Source: Chloroflexi bacterium UBA5189 (GTDB lineage: Bacteria > Chloroflexota > Limnocylindria > Limnocylindrales > CSP1-4). From it: a DNA stretch of 18,852 nt. Location: the NCBI GenBank assembly GCA_002413045.1, contig DHWF01000042.1, positions 66,130-84,981 on the forward strand, read 5' to 3'. A model generated the notes under the pieces. It was given only the letters and a program-made list of their open reading frames with translations, was not told the DNA's origin and did not search any database. Within the stretch, counting starts at the first letter, position 1. Every line of letters starts with the position of its first letter. Positions 6,208 through 14,250 of the stretch are shown piece by piece. Made by a program: the position numbers and the translations under genes.

Positions 6208-8727
6208 TCACGCCCGGATCCTGGCGTTCTCGGGATCGAACAGCGGCGTGGCGCCGGCCACGGCGACGGTCACTGGGTATTGCTCGCCGAGGTACTCGAC
6301 GAGGAGCTCGGTGCCGACGACGGCCTGCTCGAGTGGGAGGTAGGACATCAGGAGGTGCTTGCCCACGGATGGGCCGGACCCGGCCGACGTCGCGTACGAG
6401 CGCCGGCCGTGGGCATCGGTGAGGGGCTTGCCGTCACGTGACAGGATCGGCTCGCGGCCAAGCATGTAGCGCTTGACGCCGCTCTTCGAGGTGGCGTCCT
6501 CCAGGGTGAGCGTGCACAGGATCGCGGTCGGGCCTGCGGCGCGCTGCGCCAGGTAGGCCGCCTTGCCGACGAAGTCGGCGTCCTTGACGGTCGGGCGGGC
6601 CATCCCGGCGTCGACGAGGTTGAAGTCGAGCTCGAGCTCGTTGCCGTGCGCGCGATAGCCCTTCTCGAGCCGGGCGGTGACCGCGTACGTCCCGATGCCC
6701 ACCGGCACGAGGCCATGCGGCTGGCCGGCCTCCCAGAGCGCGTCCCAGACCCGCCGCCCCTGCTCCATCGGTGCGTAGATCTCCCATCCGAGCTCGCCGA
6801 CATACGAGATCCGCGACGCCAGCGCCCGTACCCCGTTGATCTCGACCGTCTTCGTGCTCAGGAACGGGAACGCCGCGTGCGACACGTCGCCGGAGGTGAC
6901 GCCCGCCAGGATGTCCCGCGCGCGCGGGCCCCACAGCCCGATCGTCGTCAGCTCGCTCGTCGCGTCGAACAGCTGCGCCGAGCCGTCCGCGGGCAGCGCG
7001 TCGGTGAACAGCTTCTTGTCGCGCATGCCCATGCCGCCGCCGGTCACGACGCGGAACCGGTCGTGCGCGAGCCGCATGATCGTGAGGTCGGCGAGGATCC
7101 CGCCGGCGCCGTTCAGCATCGGCGTATAGACGGTCCGGCCCGGCGCCACGTCCACCTTGTTGACGCAGAGCCGCTCGAGGTGCGCCAGCGCACCCGGCCC
7201 GGTAACGTGGAAGATCGCGAACGCGGACAGGTCCACCATGCCCGCCCGGTCGCGCATCGCCAGGTGCTCGGCGTTGATGATCGGCGACCACCAGCGCGAT
7301 TCCCACTCGGGGGCCCGCGGCATGACGCGATCGCCGTAGTCCGCGAGCAGCCGCTCGTTGGCACCGTACCAGTACGGCCGCTCCCAGCCCGCGGCCTCGA
7401 AGAACTGGGCGCCGAGGGCCTGCTCCCGCTCGTAGAACGGCGAAAGGCGGACGCCGCGGTTGGACGCCCACTGCTCCATCGGGTGCACGATGCCGTAGGT
7501 CTTGTTGTAGCCCTCGATCGTGCGCGCGGCGATGTGCTTGGCGGTCTTGTGGTGGTCGTAGAACCGGGCGATGTCCGAGCCGTGCGGGTCGATCTCGGGC
7601 TCGCCGGTCGTCATCCACTCCGCGATCGTCTTGGCGATGCCGGGCGCTTCCTTGATCCAGATGGCGGCCGCGGACCAGAGCCCCTTGACCTCCGGCGTCT
7701 CGCCGAGGATCGGGTTGCCATCGGGGGTCAGCGAGAGCAGGCCGTTGATGGCGAGCTTCATGCCGGCCTTCTCGTCGCCCATGACCTCCGGGAAGAGTTC
7801 GAGCGCGTCCTCGAGCTGGGGGTCGAAGTCGTCCTGGGTGAACGGCAGCATCGTCGGCGACAGCGCCGCCTCGGCGATCGACGGAATGTCGTCGGCGTCC
7901 ATCAGGATCGCGCGGTGCGCGTACGAGCCCACCTCGAACTCGTTGCCGTGCTGGCGCTCGTACATGTTCGTGTCGACGTCGCGGATGATCGGGTACCCGA
8001 CCGCGCTCTCGACGTGCTCGAAGATCGCCACCGGCCCGATGTCGATCATCTGGTGGACCGCCGGCGTCAGCGGGATCGACGCGCCGGCCATGGCCGCGAT
8101 CCGCGAGCTCCACACGCCACACGCGATGACGACGGTGTCGGTGGCGATGTCGCCCTGGTCGGTCCGGACGCCGGTCACGCGGCCCTCCTTCGTGTCGATG
8201 CCGGTCACCTCGACGCCCGCGCCGATCGTGAGCGCGCCCAGCTCCTGCGCCTTCCTGCGCATGAGCGTGCCGGCCTCGAGCGAATCAACGACGCCGACGT
8301 TCGGCCAGAACACGCCCCCAAGGACGATGTCCGCGTTGATGAACGGGACGAGCTCCTTGACTCGCTCTGTGCTGATCAGCTCGGCCGGCTCGATGCCCCA
8401 CGACTTCGAGGACGTGATGCGCCGCGTCAGCTCCTGCATCCGCTCCGCCGTCCTGGCGACCTCGATGCCGCCGGTCTTCGTGAAGACGCCAAGCTCCTCG
8501 TACTGGCGGACGCTGTCCAGCGTGAACGCGGTCATCTCCTTGGAGTGGTCGGTCAGGAAGATGAAGTTGGAGGCATGACCCGTCGATCCGCCGGGGCTCG
8601 GCAGCGTGCCCTTCTCGAGCAGCACGATGTCGCGCCAGCCGAGCCTCGCGAGGTGCCAGGCCATGCTGTTGCCGACGATCCCTGCGCCGATGACGACGAC
8701 CCTCGCCCGATCGGGCAGCGTGGCCAT
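6208..8727 (-). CDS. FAD-dependent oxidoreductase fused to GcvT aminomethyltransferase (dimethylglycine/sarcosine dehydrogenase type)
   Basis: This 839-residue protein has three parts. An N-terminal DAO-type FAD domain (about 8-375) carries V-I-G-A-G-I-V-G at 12-19 and G-S-T-G-H-A-S, whose His51 lies where dimethylglycine and sarcosine dehydrogenases bind FAD covalently. A short FAO linker domain follows (about 375-430). A GcvT-like folate domain (about 430-830) has R-D-R-A-G-M-V-D-L-S, G-x-G-M-G-M-R-D and Y-V-G-E-L-G-W-E. Relatives demethylate dimethylglycine or sarcosine, passing the one-carbon unit to tetrahydrofolate and electrons to ETF. The start at 8727 has GGAGGAG 7 nt upstream. It lies 42 bp after the aldehyde dehydrogenase and upstream of etfBA, matching the electron route. 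Exact N-methyl substrate is not decidable here; other tertiary amines are possible. Confidence 0.93.
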   Translation of the reverse strand: MATLPDRARVVVIGAGIVGNSMAWHLARLGWRDIVLLEKGTLPSPGGSTGHASNFIFLTDHSKEMTAFTLDSVRQYEELGVFTKTGGIEVARTAERMQELTRRITSSKSWGIEPAELISTERVKELVPFINADIVLGGVFWPNVGVVDSLEAGTLMRRKAQELGALTIGAGVEVTGIDTKEGRVTGVRTDQGDIATDTVVIACGVWSSRIAAMAGASIPLTPAVHQMIDIGPVAIFEHVESAVGYPIIRDVDTNMYERQHGNEFEVGSYAHRAILMDADDIPSIAEAALSPTMLPFTQDDFDPQLEDALELFPEVMGDEKAGMKLAINGLLSLTPDGNPILGETPEVKGLWSAAAIWIKEAPGIAKTIAEWMTTGEPEIDPHGSDIARFYDHHKTAKHIAARTIEGYNKTYGIVHPMEQWASNRGVRLSPFYEREQALGAQFFEAAGWERPYWYGANERLLADYGDRVMPRAPEWESRWWSPIINAEHLAMRDRAGMVDLSAFAIFHVTGPGALAHLERLCVNKVDVAPGRTVYTPMLNGAGGILADLTIMRLAHDRFRVVTGGGMGMRDKKLFTDALPADGSAQLFDATSELTTIGLWGPRARDILAGVTSGDVSHAAFPFLSTKTVEINGVRALASRISYVGELGWEIYAPMEQGRRVWDALWEAGQPHGLVPVGIGTYAVTARLEKGYRAHGNELELDFNLVDAGMARPTVKDADFVGKAAYLAQRAAGPTAILCTLTLEDATSKSGVKRYMLGREPILSRDGKPLTDAHGRRSYATSAGSGPSVGKHLLMSYLPLEQAVVGTELLVEYLGEQYPVTVAVAGATPLFDPENARIRA

Positions 8728-8769
8728 TGGAACTCCTCCTCCAGGGCGCCGGGGCGGCGCCGCTCGCCG

Positions 8770-10278
8770 TCAGGCGAGGTTCACGACGATGGTCTTGAGC
8801 TCGGTCAGGCGCTCGATCGCGAACCGACCGCCTACCCGTCCGAGTCCACTCTGGGAGCCTGCCCGGCCGCCGAACGGCAGGTGCGACTCCCAGTAGTTGG
8901 TGCCTTCGTTGATGTTGACCCATCCGGCGCGCGCCGACTCGGCGAACCGCAGCCCGCGCCCGAGATCGCGCGTGAAGACCGCGGTCAGCAGGCCGTAGTT
9001 GGAGCTCTCGATGAGCGCGAGTGCCTCTGCCTCGCTATCGATCGCGGTGATCGGGACGACCGGGCCGAACGTCTCCTCGCGCGCGATCTCCATCGACTCG
9101 GTGACCCGATCGAGGATCGTCGGCTGGAAGAACAGCGCGCTGCCGTGCTGGGGCGCGCGGCGGCCGCCGTGGTGGAGGGTCGCGCCGCGCTCGATCGCCT
9201 CGGCCACCTGGTGCTCAGTCTTGCCCGCGGTCCGCTCGTTGTTGAGGGGCCCCATCGTCGTCGCGCCGTCGAGCGGGTCGCCGAGCCGGACCTCCCGCGC
9301 GACGGTGTCCACGAGCAGCTCGAGGTAGGCGTCGTGGATCGACCGGTCGACGAGGACGCGCTCGCCGGCGGTGCAGCTCTGGCCCGCGTTCAGGAAGCAG
9401 GCGGTGATCGTCGCGCGAACCGCGGCCTCGAGGTCAGCGTCGTCCAGGACGACGAGCGGGCCGTTGCCGCCCATCTCGAGGAGGAGCTCCTTGCCGGCGG
9501 CGCGCTCGGCGATTCGATGCCCGGTTCGCGTTGAGCCGATGAACGCGACCACCGCGACGCGCGGATCGCCGGCGATCTCGTCGCCGACCTCGTCGCCCGG
9601 ACCGGTCACGAGATTGAACACGCCGTTCGGCAGGCCAGCTTCCACGATGCAATCGGCCAGTGCGACCGAGCAGAGCGAGGTGAGCCGGGCTGGATTCCAC
9701 ACGACGGTGTTGCCCGCCGCGAGTGCCGGCGCGATCAGCTCCGCGGGCATCGTGTACGGCCAGTTCCAGGGCGTGATCACGCCGACGACACCCTTCGGGA
9801 CGCGGTACACGAGGACGCGCTTCGCAGGATCGACCGAAGGCGGCAGCAGGCCCTCGATGCGCGTCGCGTCCGCGGCCGCCATCCGGAAGTACAGGATCAG
9901 CTCGTCGACCTCGCCGTACGCCTCCGCGTGGAGCGGCTTGCCCTGGTCTTCCGTGAGGGCGCGGGCGAGGCCGTCGCGACGCTGTTCGATGGTGGTCGCG
10001 ATGCGCTCCAGCGCGGCGGCCCGCTCGAACGGAGAGGTGCGGCCCCACGTGCGGGCCGCGTGTGCGGCGGCATCGATTGCTTCCGCGGCGTTGGCGCGGC
10101 CGCCCCCGGCAAGGACGCCGATGACTCGGCCGGTCGCCGGGCTTTCTGCCTCGAACGTGGCCCCGTCGCTCGCCGCCTGCCAGACGCCGTCGATGAACAG
10201 GGTGCGAGCGGACGTCACCGGGACGGTTGCGGTCACCGGAACGGGTGCGGTCGCATGGACCGCGGGCTTGGAGGGCAC
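8770..10278 (-). CDS. NAD(P)-dependent aldehyde dehydrogenase
   Basis: With the GTG start at 10278 the product has 502 residues, normal for the ALDH superfamily. Catalytic Cys302 (G-Q-S-C) and general-base Glu268 (L-L-L-E-M-G-G) then fall at textbook numbers, and T-P-W-N-W-P gives the oxyanion asparagine. The frame is open upstream to 10395 but gives a low-complexity extension; AGGAG 5 nt before 10278 supports the shorter form. One oddity: the usual V-x-K-P-A/S-E cofactor motif reads V-V-W-N-P-A-R, so the lysine contacting the cofactor's adenosine ribose is replaced by Asn195. It heads the minus-strand run, ahead of the DMGDH-like gene and etfBA, so its substrate may be betaine aldehyde, an aldehyde from N-demethylation, or a related amino aldehyde. 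The specificity is inferred. Confidence 0.93.
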   Translation of the reverse strand: MPSKPAVHATAPVPVTATVPVTSARTLFIDGVWQAASDGATFEAESPATGRVIGVLAGGGRANAAEAIDAAAHAARTWGRTSPFERAAALERIATTIEQRRDGLARALTEDQGKPLHAEAYGEVDELILYFRMAAADATRIEGLLPPSVDPAKRVLVYRVPKGVVGVITPWNWPYTMPAELIAPALAAGNTVVWNPARLTSLCSVALADCIVEAGLPNGVFNLVTGPGDEVGDEIAGDPRVAVVAFIGSTRTGHRIAERAAGKELLLEMGGNGPLVVLDDADLEAAVRATITACFLNAGQSCTAGERVLVDRSIHDAYLELLVDTVAREVRLGDPLDGATTMGPLNNERTAGKTEHQVAEAIERGATLHHGGRRAPQHGSALFFQPTILDRVTESMEIAREETFGPVVPITAIDSEAEALALIESSNYGLLTAVFTRDLGRGLRFAESARAGWVNINEGTNYWESHLPFGGRAGSQSGLGRVGGRFAIERLTELKTIVVNLA

Positions 10279-10289
10279 AGGAGCTCCTG
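10278..10289 (-). promoter_or_regulatory. Palindromic ribosome binding site of the aldehyde dehydrogenase gene
   Basis: CAGGAGCTCCTG is a perfect 12-bp palindrome whose AGGAG (10288-10284) is the best Shine-Dalgarno match, 5 nt from the GTG start. It decides the start choice. Self-pairing could matter for translation or the site may bind a dimeric protein, but this is speculative. Confidence 0.5.
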
Positions 10290-10325
10290 GACGGACGCTT
10301 CGTGGGCTTGCTGCACCCCAGGCAT

Positions 10326-10339
10326 CCCGGCGTACCGGG
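10326..10339. promoter_or_regulatory. Short dyad in the divergent ALDH / SUKH promoter region
   Basis: CCCGG-CGTA-CCGGG is a perfect 5-bp inverted repeat in the 154-bp gap (10279-10432) between two divergent genes. It could be an operator for the catabolic run. No convincing -10/-35 pair was found on either strand of this gap, and short G/C dyads are common at this composition. Confidence 0.25.
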
Positions 10340-10432
10340 CGCTCCGACAGTCTGCCCCGCCGGAGCATGTCCGCGCAACTCGACACGCATGCCATCGTTG
10401 GCGCCAGTCCTTCGAGTACAGGGGTATCCGGG

Positions 10433-11344
10433 ATGACGACGATCGAGGCCGCGTTCGACCGGCTCGTGGCGGCCTACGTGGCGGCCGGTGGGACAACGGA
10501 CGAACTCGACCCGGTCGATGCAGCGGAGCTCGACGACCTTCGGCGCCGCGCGGCTCCCCTCCGTTTGCCGGTCGAGATCGAGCACGTGTGGCGCCAGTTC
10601 CAGGCGCTGGGCGTCCCCGGGATCGTTGATACCCATCCGCTGGGCACAGTCGAGCTGGCGATCGGCGCCATGGGTCAGACCTTCCAGTCGCGGGCGCTCC
10701 TTGTCATCGGCTCGAGCGGGCGAGCCACGTGCTTCCTCGAGCTCGATGACTCCGGCGGCGTCGGTGGCGGTGCGGTGTGGACGCTCGAGGAGTTCGCTCC
10801 CGAGATGCACGAGGCCGCGCCGTCGCTCGCGGCCCTCTTCGACGCCACCGCCGCGGCCTGGGAACAGGGCATCGTCCGGCTCAGCGAGGAACACCCATTC
10901 CCCTGGTCCGCCTGGGACGGTTCTGCGTGGGACCGTATCAAGGCCGAGTTGCTTCCGGTCGGTCGTGTGGCGGGATCCAGACCGGCTGGCTGGCTGCCAC
11001 GGTGGCTCTTCGCAGAGGGCCTGACAACTCGGGAGGTCGCGCCACGTGGACCGACGGTGACCATCCGGGATTTGCATGTACGGGGGACTCGGTGGACAGA
11101 GACCGAGACGGTCCGTGGCCGCGTGCGCTCGATGGTCTCCGCCAGGTCGTCCGGACCAGTGATCGACGATGGCACCGGCGAGATGTTGGTCTACGTCCCG
11201 CACGACGCTGATCGCTTCCGCCTGCTGACGCTTGGCAAGGACTACGAACTGGATGTGCGGTCGTTCCCGGCGGGTTTGGAGGTCGAGCCGCCCTTCGACC
11301 GGGATGCGTTCGATGCACTCGCCGTGGCCGTAAGAGACGCGTAG
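10433..11344 (+). CDS. SUKH (SMI1/KNR4)-like protein with apparent C-terminal OB-fold segment
   Basis: The 303-residue protein has an N-terminal region (about 30-150) that resembles SMI1/KNR4 (SUKH) domains: L-R-L-P-V-E-I-E-H-V-W-R-Q-F-Q-A-L, a central A-L-L-V-I-G-S-S-G-R-A-T-C-F-L-E-L, then A-V-W-T-L-E-E-F and an amphipathic helix ending A-A-A-W-E-Q-G. The C-terminal part (about 207-275) reads like a small OB fold: V-R-G-R-V-R-S-M-V, I-D-D-G-T-G-E-M-L-V-Y-V, then a Y-E-L-D-V-R strand. The ATG at 10433 has AGGGG about 8 nt upstream; an in-frame ATG at 10367 has a poorly spaced site. SUKH proteins often act as immunity proteins to secreted toxins, but no toxin is visible nearby. It stands alone, and its function is unknown. 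Confidence 0.75.
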   Translation: MTTIEAAFDRLVAAYVAAGGTTDELDPVDAAELDDLRRRAAPLRLPVEIEHVWRQFQALGVPGIVDTHPLGTVELAIGAMGQTFQSRALLVIGSSGRATCFLELDDSGGVGGGAVWTLEEFAPEMHEAAPSLAALFDATAAAWEQGIVRLSEEHPFPWSAWDGSAWDRIKAELLPVGRVAGSRPAGWLPRWLFAEGLTTREVAPRGPTVTIRDLHVRGTRWTETETVRGRVRSMVSARSSGPVIDDGTGEMLVYVPHDADRFRLLTLGKDYELDVRSFPAGLEVEPPFDRDAFDALAVAVRDA

Positions 11345-11361
11345 CCACCGGGCCTCAATCA

Positions 11362-11390
11362 GAAGCGGGGCCCGGAATGGGCCCCGCTTC
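11362..11390 (+). terminator. Strong hairpin after the SUKH-like gene
   Basis: A perfect 12-bp stem, GAAGCGGGGCCC (11362-11373) with GGGCCCCGCTTC (11379-11390), encloses a 5-nt loop and starts 18 bp after the gene's stop. There is no T-run behind it, as is common in GC-rich terminators. It lies between convergent genes and may serve both directions. Confidence 0.7.
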
Positions 11391-11411
11391 GAACGTCTCC
11401 TGGCTAAATGT

Positions 11412-11429
11412 CCCGTCGGAGATGACGGG
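11412..11429 (-). terminator. Hairpin with short T-run for the leftward APC permease transcript
   Basis: CCCGTC (11412-11417) and GACGGG (11424-11429) form a 6-bp perfect stem with a 6-nt loop. On the minus strand it is followed by ACATTTAG, a weak T-rich stretch. It starts about 35 nt after the permease stop, so it plausibly ends that transcript together with the larger hairpin at 11362-11390. Confidence 0.45.
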
Positions 11430-11464
11430 GTCGAACGGCCGGCCGGAGGCCGGGCCCGAGTCGA

Positions 11465-13261
11465 TTACTCCGCGGGAATCTCCGCGTGGATCGCATCGAG
11501 GTTGATGCCCTGCGCGCGGCGCACGAGGCGCGCCACGATGTACATGACGGCGCCGAGGCCGTACACGAAGGCGAGGAACTTGATCGAGTCGGAGTTGCCG
11601 ACGCCGATCCCGTACAGCGCGTTGGACAGCCACTCGTAGGTGACCCAACCGAGGAAGACCGTCGTGATCGCGCCGGCGATGGCGATGACCGGCAGGGGGC
11701 CGATCTTGTACCGCGCGATCGGCGACTTGTTGTACAGGTCCGGCTTCCACCACGGCAGGATCGTCGCCGCGAATGACGTCCCGAAGAACGTCACCGCAAT
11801 GACAAGCGAGGCATCCAGGGTCAGGGCCGAGAAGCCGAGTTGGTATGAATACAGCCAGGACAGGATCACGCCCGGAACCATGATCAGGAGCAGGGCGTAC
11901 CACGGCACGCCGCGGCCCTCGGAGACGCGCCCGGCCCACTCCGGGAGGACCCGGTCGAAGGCGGCCGCGAAGATCATTCGTGTCGACGACAGCCAAAGGG
12001 TGCCGGCCCAGCCAATGAACCACGTGCCGAACACGAGGATGATCAACATCTGGATCGGCCGGCTGTCGATGAGGTACGCCGCGAGGAGTGGCGGATAGCC
12101 CCAGATCGGCGTCGCCGGCGCAACCTTCACGTAGCCGTAGAAGTAGTCCACGAAGTTCACGTTCGCGGCGTTGAAGAAGTCCCAGCCGAACGCCTTCGCG
12201 GCGAGCAGTACGAACACGATCGCGAGGCCGATCGTGACCCACAGGCCGCCGAGCATCCCGTTCAGGACCTTCCGGAAGTCGCCCGCACCGCGGACCTCGC
12301 CGTAGAGCGTGGCGCCCCAGTTCGGGTACAGGATCCAGAACATCATGAACGGCAGCAGCAGCCACGTGTCGCCACCCAGGCCGAAATCGAGGGGTGAGCC
12401 GCCCGCAACGAACGCGTCGTTCGCGGTTGCGTTCGCGATGGTCGCGTTGTAGGCGTCCGAGACGCCGAACAGGCTCTGGCTCGCCTTGTCGAACGCCGCG
12501 TGGAACGTGTCCGCGGACGACACGGCCATCAGCACGAACACCACGGCGAGCGCGCCCAGCCCGATCCATATGCACCAGCGCTGGACCCGCGCGTAGCCGG
12601 CCATGCCCAGGGCGACGGCGCCAGAGGCGAGGACGATGGTGAACAGGGAGACGGCAAACGTGCCATTCGCGGAGGTGAAGAAGGTCATGCCGTCGGTCCA
12701 GCCGGCGAGCGACACCAGCGGCTGGACGACCTCGAGGTTGAGGATCGCGCCGTAGATCGGCGCCCACAGCGCGAGGATGAACCACCAGCCAGTGGCCGAG
12801 AGCACGAAGCCGATGCCGCCGCGCTTCCACCCGAGGCCGACGCCGAGGATGACGCCGAGCGCGCCCGCGCCCAGGGCCAGCGTGTCGTCGGTGCCGAACG
12901 CCTTGGCGCCGAAATACGCAGTGACGGCGAACACGAGGGCGCCGAGCGCCGAGCCCGGAATGCCATCGAGGATGCGGGTCTGCCAGACGTAGTCGCCACC
13001 GGCTCGCGGCATGACCGCAATGAGCCCGGCGTACACGATGCACAGGAACGTCATCGTGACGCCCGAGAGGACAAGTGCGGTCAGCACCGAGCCGCCCGGC
13101 ACGAAGGCGAACACGGCGAGGCTGTAGAACATGCCGAGGGTGACGAGGTTCACCGACAGGAACGAATAGCCGAACGCGTCGAACCCCGACCAGCCCTTGA
13201 CGAGGCCCGTCGCGTTCCGCAGGAACAGCGACGGGGCTTTGGCGATCTCTCCAGTGGTCAT
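11465..13261 (-). CDS. APC-superfamily amino acid/amine permease
   Basis: This 598-residue integral membrane protein has twelve or more hydrophobic segments. It opens with the APC fold: a polar start, then G-W-S-G-F-D-A-F-G-Y-S-F-L as the unwound first helix region, and M-P-R-A-G-G-D-Y-V-W-Q-T-R, the conserved P-R-x-G-G-x-Y loop after the second helix. A hydrophilic extracytoplasmic stretch rich in Asn and Ala (about 250-285) is unusually long, which explains the extra length over the roughly 450-500 residues typical of the family. Substrates are amino acids or amines taken up with protons or sodium; the specific one cannot be read here. The ATG at 13261 has AAGGA 9 nt upstream. It is 34 bp downstream of the phosphoesterase gene and may be the third gene of that transcript. 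Confidence 0.9.
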   Translation of the reverse strand: MTTGEIAKAPSLFLRNATGLVKGWSGFDAFGYSFLSVNLVTLGMFYSLAVFAFVPGGSVLTALVLSGVTMTFLCIVYAGLIAVMPRAGGDYVWQTRILDGIPGSALGALVFAVTAYFGAKAFGTDDTLALGAGALGVILGVGLGWKRGGIGFVLSATGWWFILALWAPIYGAILNLEVVQPLVSLAGWTDGMTFFTSANGTFAVSLFTIVLASGAVALGMAGYARVQRWCIWIGLGALAVVFVLMAVSSADTFHAAFDKASQSLFGVSDAYNATIANATANDAFVAGGSPLDFGLGGDTWLLLPFMMFWILYPNWGATLYGEVRGAGDFRKVLNGMLGGLWVTIGLAIVFVLLAAKAFGWDFFNAANVNFVDYFYGYVKVAPATPIWGYPPLLAAYLIDSRPIQMLIILVFGTWFIGWAGTLWLSSTRMIFAAAFDRVLPEWAGRVSEGRGVPWYALLLIMVPGVILSWLYSYQLGFSALTLDASLVIAVTFFGTSFAATILPWWKPDLYNKSPIARYKIGPLPVIAIAGAITTVFLGWVTYEWLSNALYGIGVGNSDSIKFLAFVYGLGAVMYIVARLVRRAQGINLDAIHAEIPAE

Positions 13262-13295
13262 CGAGCCGTCCTTCCTCCAGTGCTAAGACCCGACG

Positions 13296-14234
13296 TCAAC
13301 CGTTGATGAGCAGGTAGTGCTTCACCTCGCCTTTCTTCGGGTCCAGGTCGACGATCGCGGCCTGGAGGACCCCGTCTTCGTAGGTGCTGCCTGGGTTGAC
13401 CGCCAGCGTCCGCCCGATCTTCACGGCTCCGCGGCCCTCGTGGATGTGGCCATGGAGCGAGAGCACGGGGCCGTACTGGACGATCGCGTCATGCACGGCG
13501 TGCGAGCCGACGGGCACGATCGCTCGGCCGCCGGCGACGTACGTCATGTCGGGGTTGAGCTTCGGCGCGCCATCGAGGTTCGAGCCGTATGGCGGCGCGT
13601 GGAAGTTGAAGATCGCGCGCTTCGGATCACCGACCGGCGCGACGAGGCCATCGATCTTGACCTTGAGCTCGTCGTCCGGCAGCTCCCGGTACGTGTGCCA
13701 CGGCGTGGTGTTCGCCCAGCCGGTCGAAACCATCGTGAACCCGTCGAGATCGATCGTGTTGCCCTCGCCGAGATCGACGAGCTCGGCCGCATCGATGATC
13801 GGGTCGAGCTCGAAGATGTCGTCGTTCGCGGGCGAGACGATGCAGCGCCTGCCCGACCCCTTCAGGCGCTCGTCGGCAAGGGCCATCCAGCGCCCGACCT
13901 GGGCCACCATCTCTGCCTTGAACCGCGTGTCGACGAGCACCGGGTCGGAATCCCAGGCGGTGACCTCGTCGGCCGTCAGCCGGATCGGGTAGTAGCCGCG
14001 GTCGAGGATCCGCTTCTCCATCGCCTTGAGCTCGTCCTCGGTCGAGAGGAGGTGCTCCTGGTCCTGCAGTGACAGGCGCCAGCCGCTGCCCTTGGCGACG
14101 ATCGGGACCATGGCCTTGCCGGTCATGTCGCCGCCCATGACGAGGACATCGGCTTTATGGAATGCGCCGGCGTTCAGGAACTTGCGCCAGCACACCTCGG
14201 AGCCGTGGATGTCGGTCGCGAAGAAGATGCGCAC
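13296..14234 (-). CDS. Calcineurin-like metallophosphoesterase
   Basis: The 312-residue product carries the complete metallophosphoesterase motif set: D8-x-H10 (F-A-T-D-I-H-G), G-G-D at 34-36, N137 (S-P-A-N-D-D, in place of G-N-H-D/E), H212 (F-H-A-P-P) and G-H-I-H at 262-265, then N-P-G-S. The family binds two metal ions and hydrolyses phosphomonoesters or diesters, so it is a cytoplasmic enzyme of unknown substrate. The replacement of the G-N-H-D/E histidine by aspartate (N137-D138) is notable, since that histidine protonates the leaving group in many members. The GTG start at 14234 is chosen because M-R-I-F-F-A-T-D begins the core directly and GGGAG lies 7 nt upstream. It starts 16 nt after the nucleotidyltransferase stop and is probably co-transcribed with it. 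Confidence 0.88.
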   Translation of the reverse strand: MRIFFATDIHGSEVCWRKFLNAGAFHKADVLVMGGDMTGKAMVPIVAKGSGWRLSLQDQEHLLSTEDELKAMEKRILDRGYYPIRLTADEVTAWDSDPVLVDTRFKAEMVAQVGRWMALADERLKGSGRRCIVSPANDDIFELDPIIDAAELVDLGEGNTIDLDGFTMVSTGWANTTPWHTYRELPDDELKVKIDGLVAPVGDPKRAIFNFHAPPYGSNLDGAPKLNPDMTYVAGGRAIVPVGSHAVHDAIVQYGPVLSLHGHIHEGRGAVKIGRTLAVNPGSTYEDGVLQAAIVDLDPKKGEVKHYLLING

Positions 14235-14250
14235 CGCGTACTCCCGCTGC

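Noticed and set aside
6008..6211. A 67-codon minus-strand frame through the twin repeat, with a repeated H-R-A-F-x-A-G.
   Set aside because: The internal peptide repeat follows from the DNA repeat; it has no convincing ribosome binding site and ends inside etfB. A small repeat-derived peptide cannot be fully excluded.
6646..9534. A 962-codon open frame on the plus strand.
   Set aside because: It is a low-complexity Arg/Val/Asp/His sequence antisense to the DMGDH-like and ALDH genes, both of which have complete family motifs.
10279..10395. Upstream extension of the aldehyde dehydrogenase to 10395.
   Set aside because: The added 39 residues are unlike the family, and the GTG at 10278 has a well-spaced AGGAG and restores standard residue numbering.
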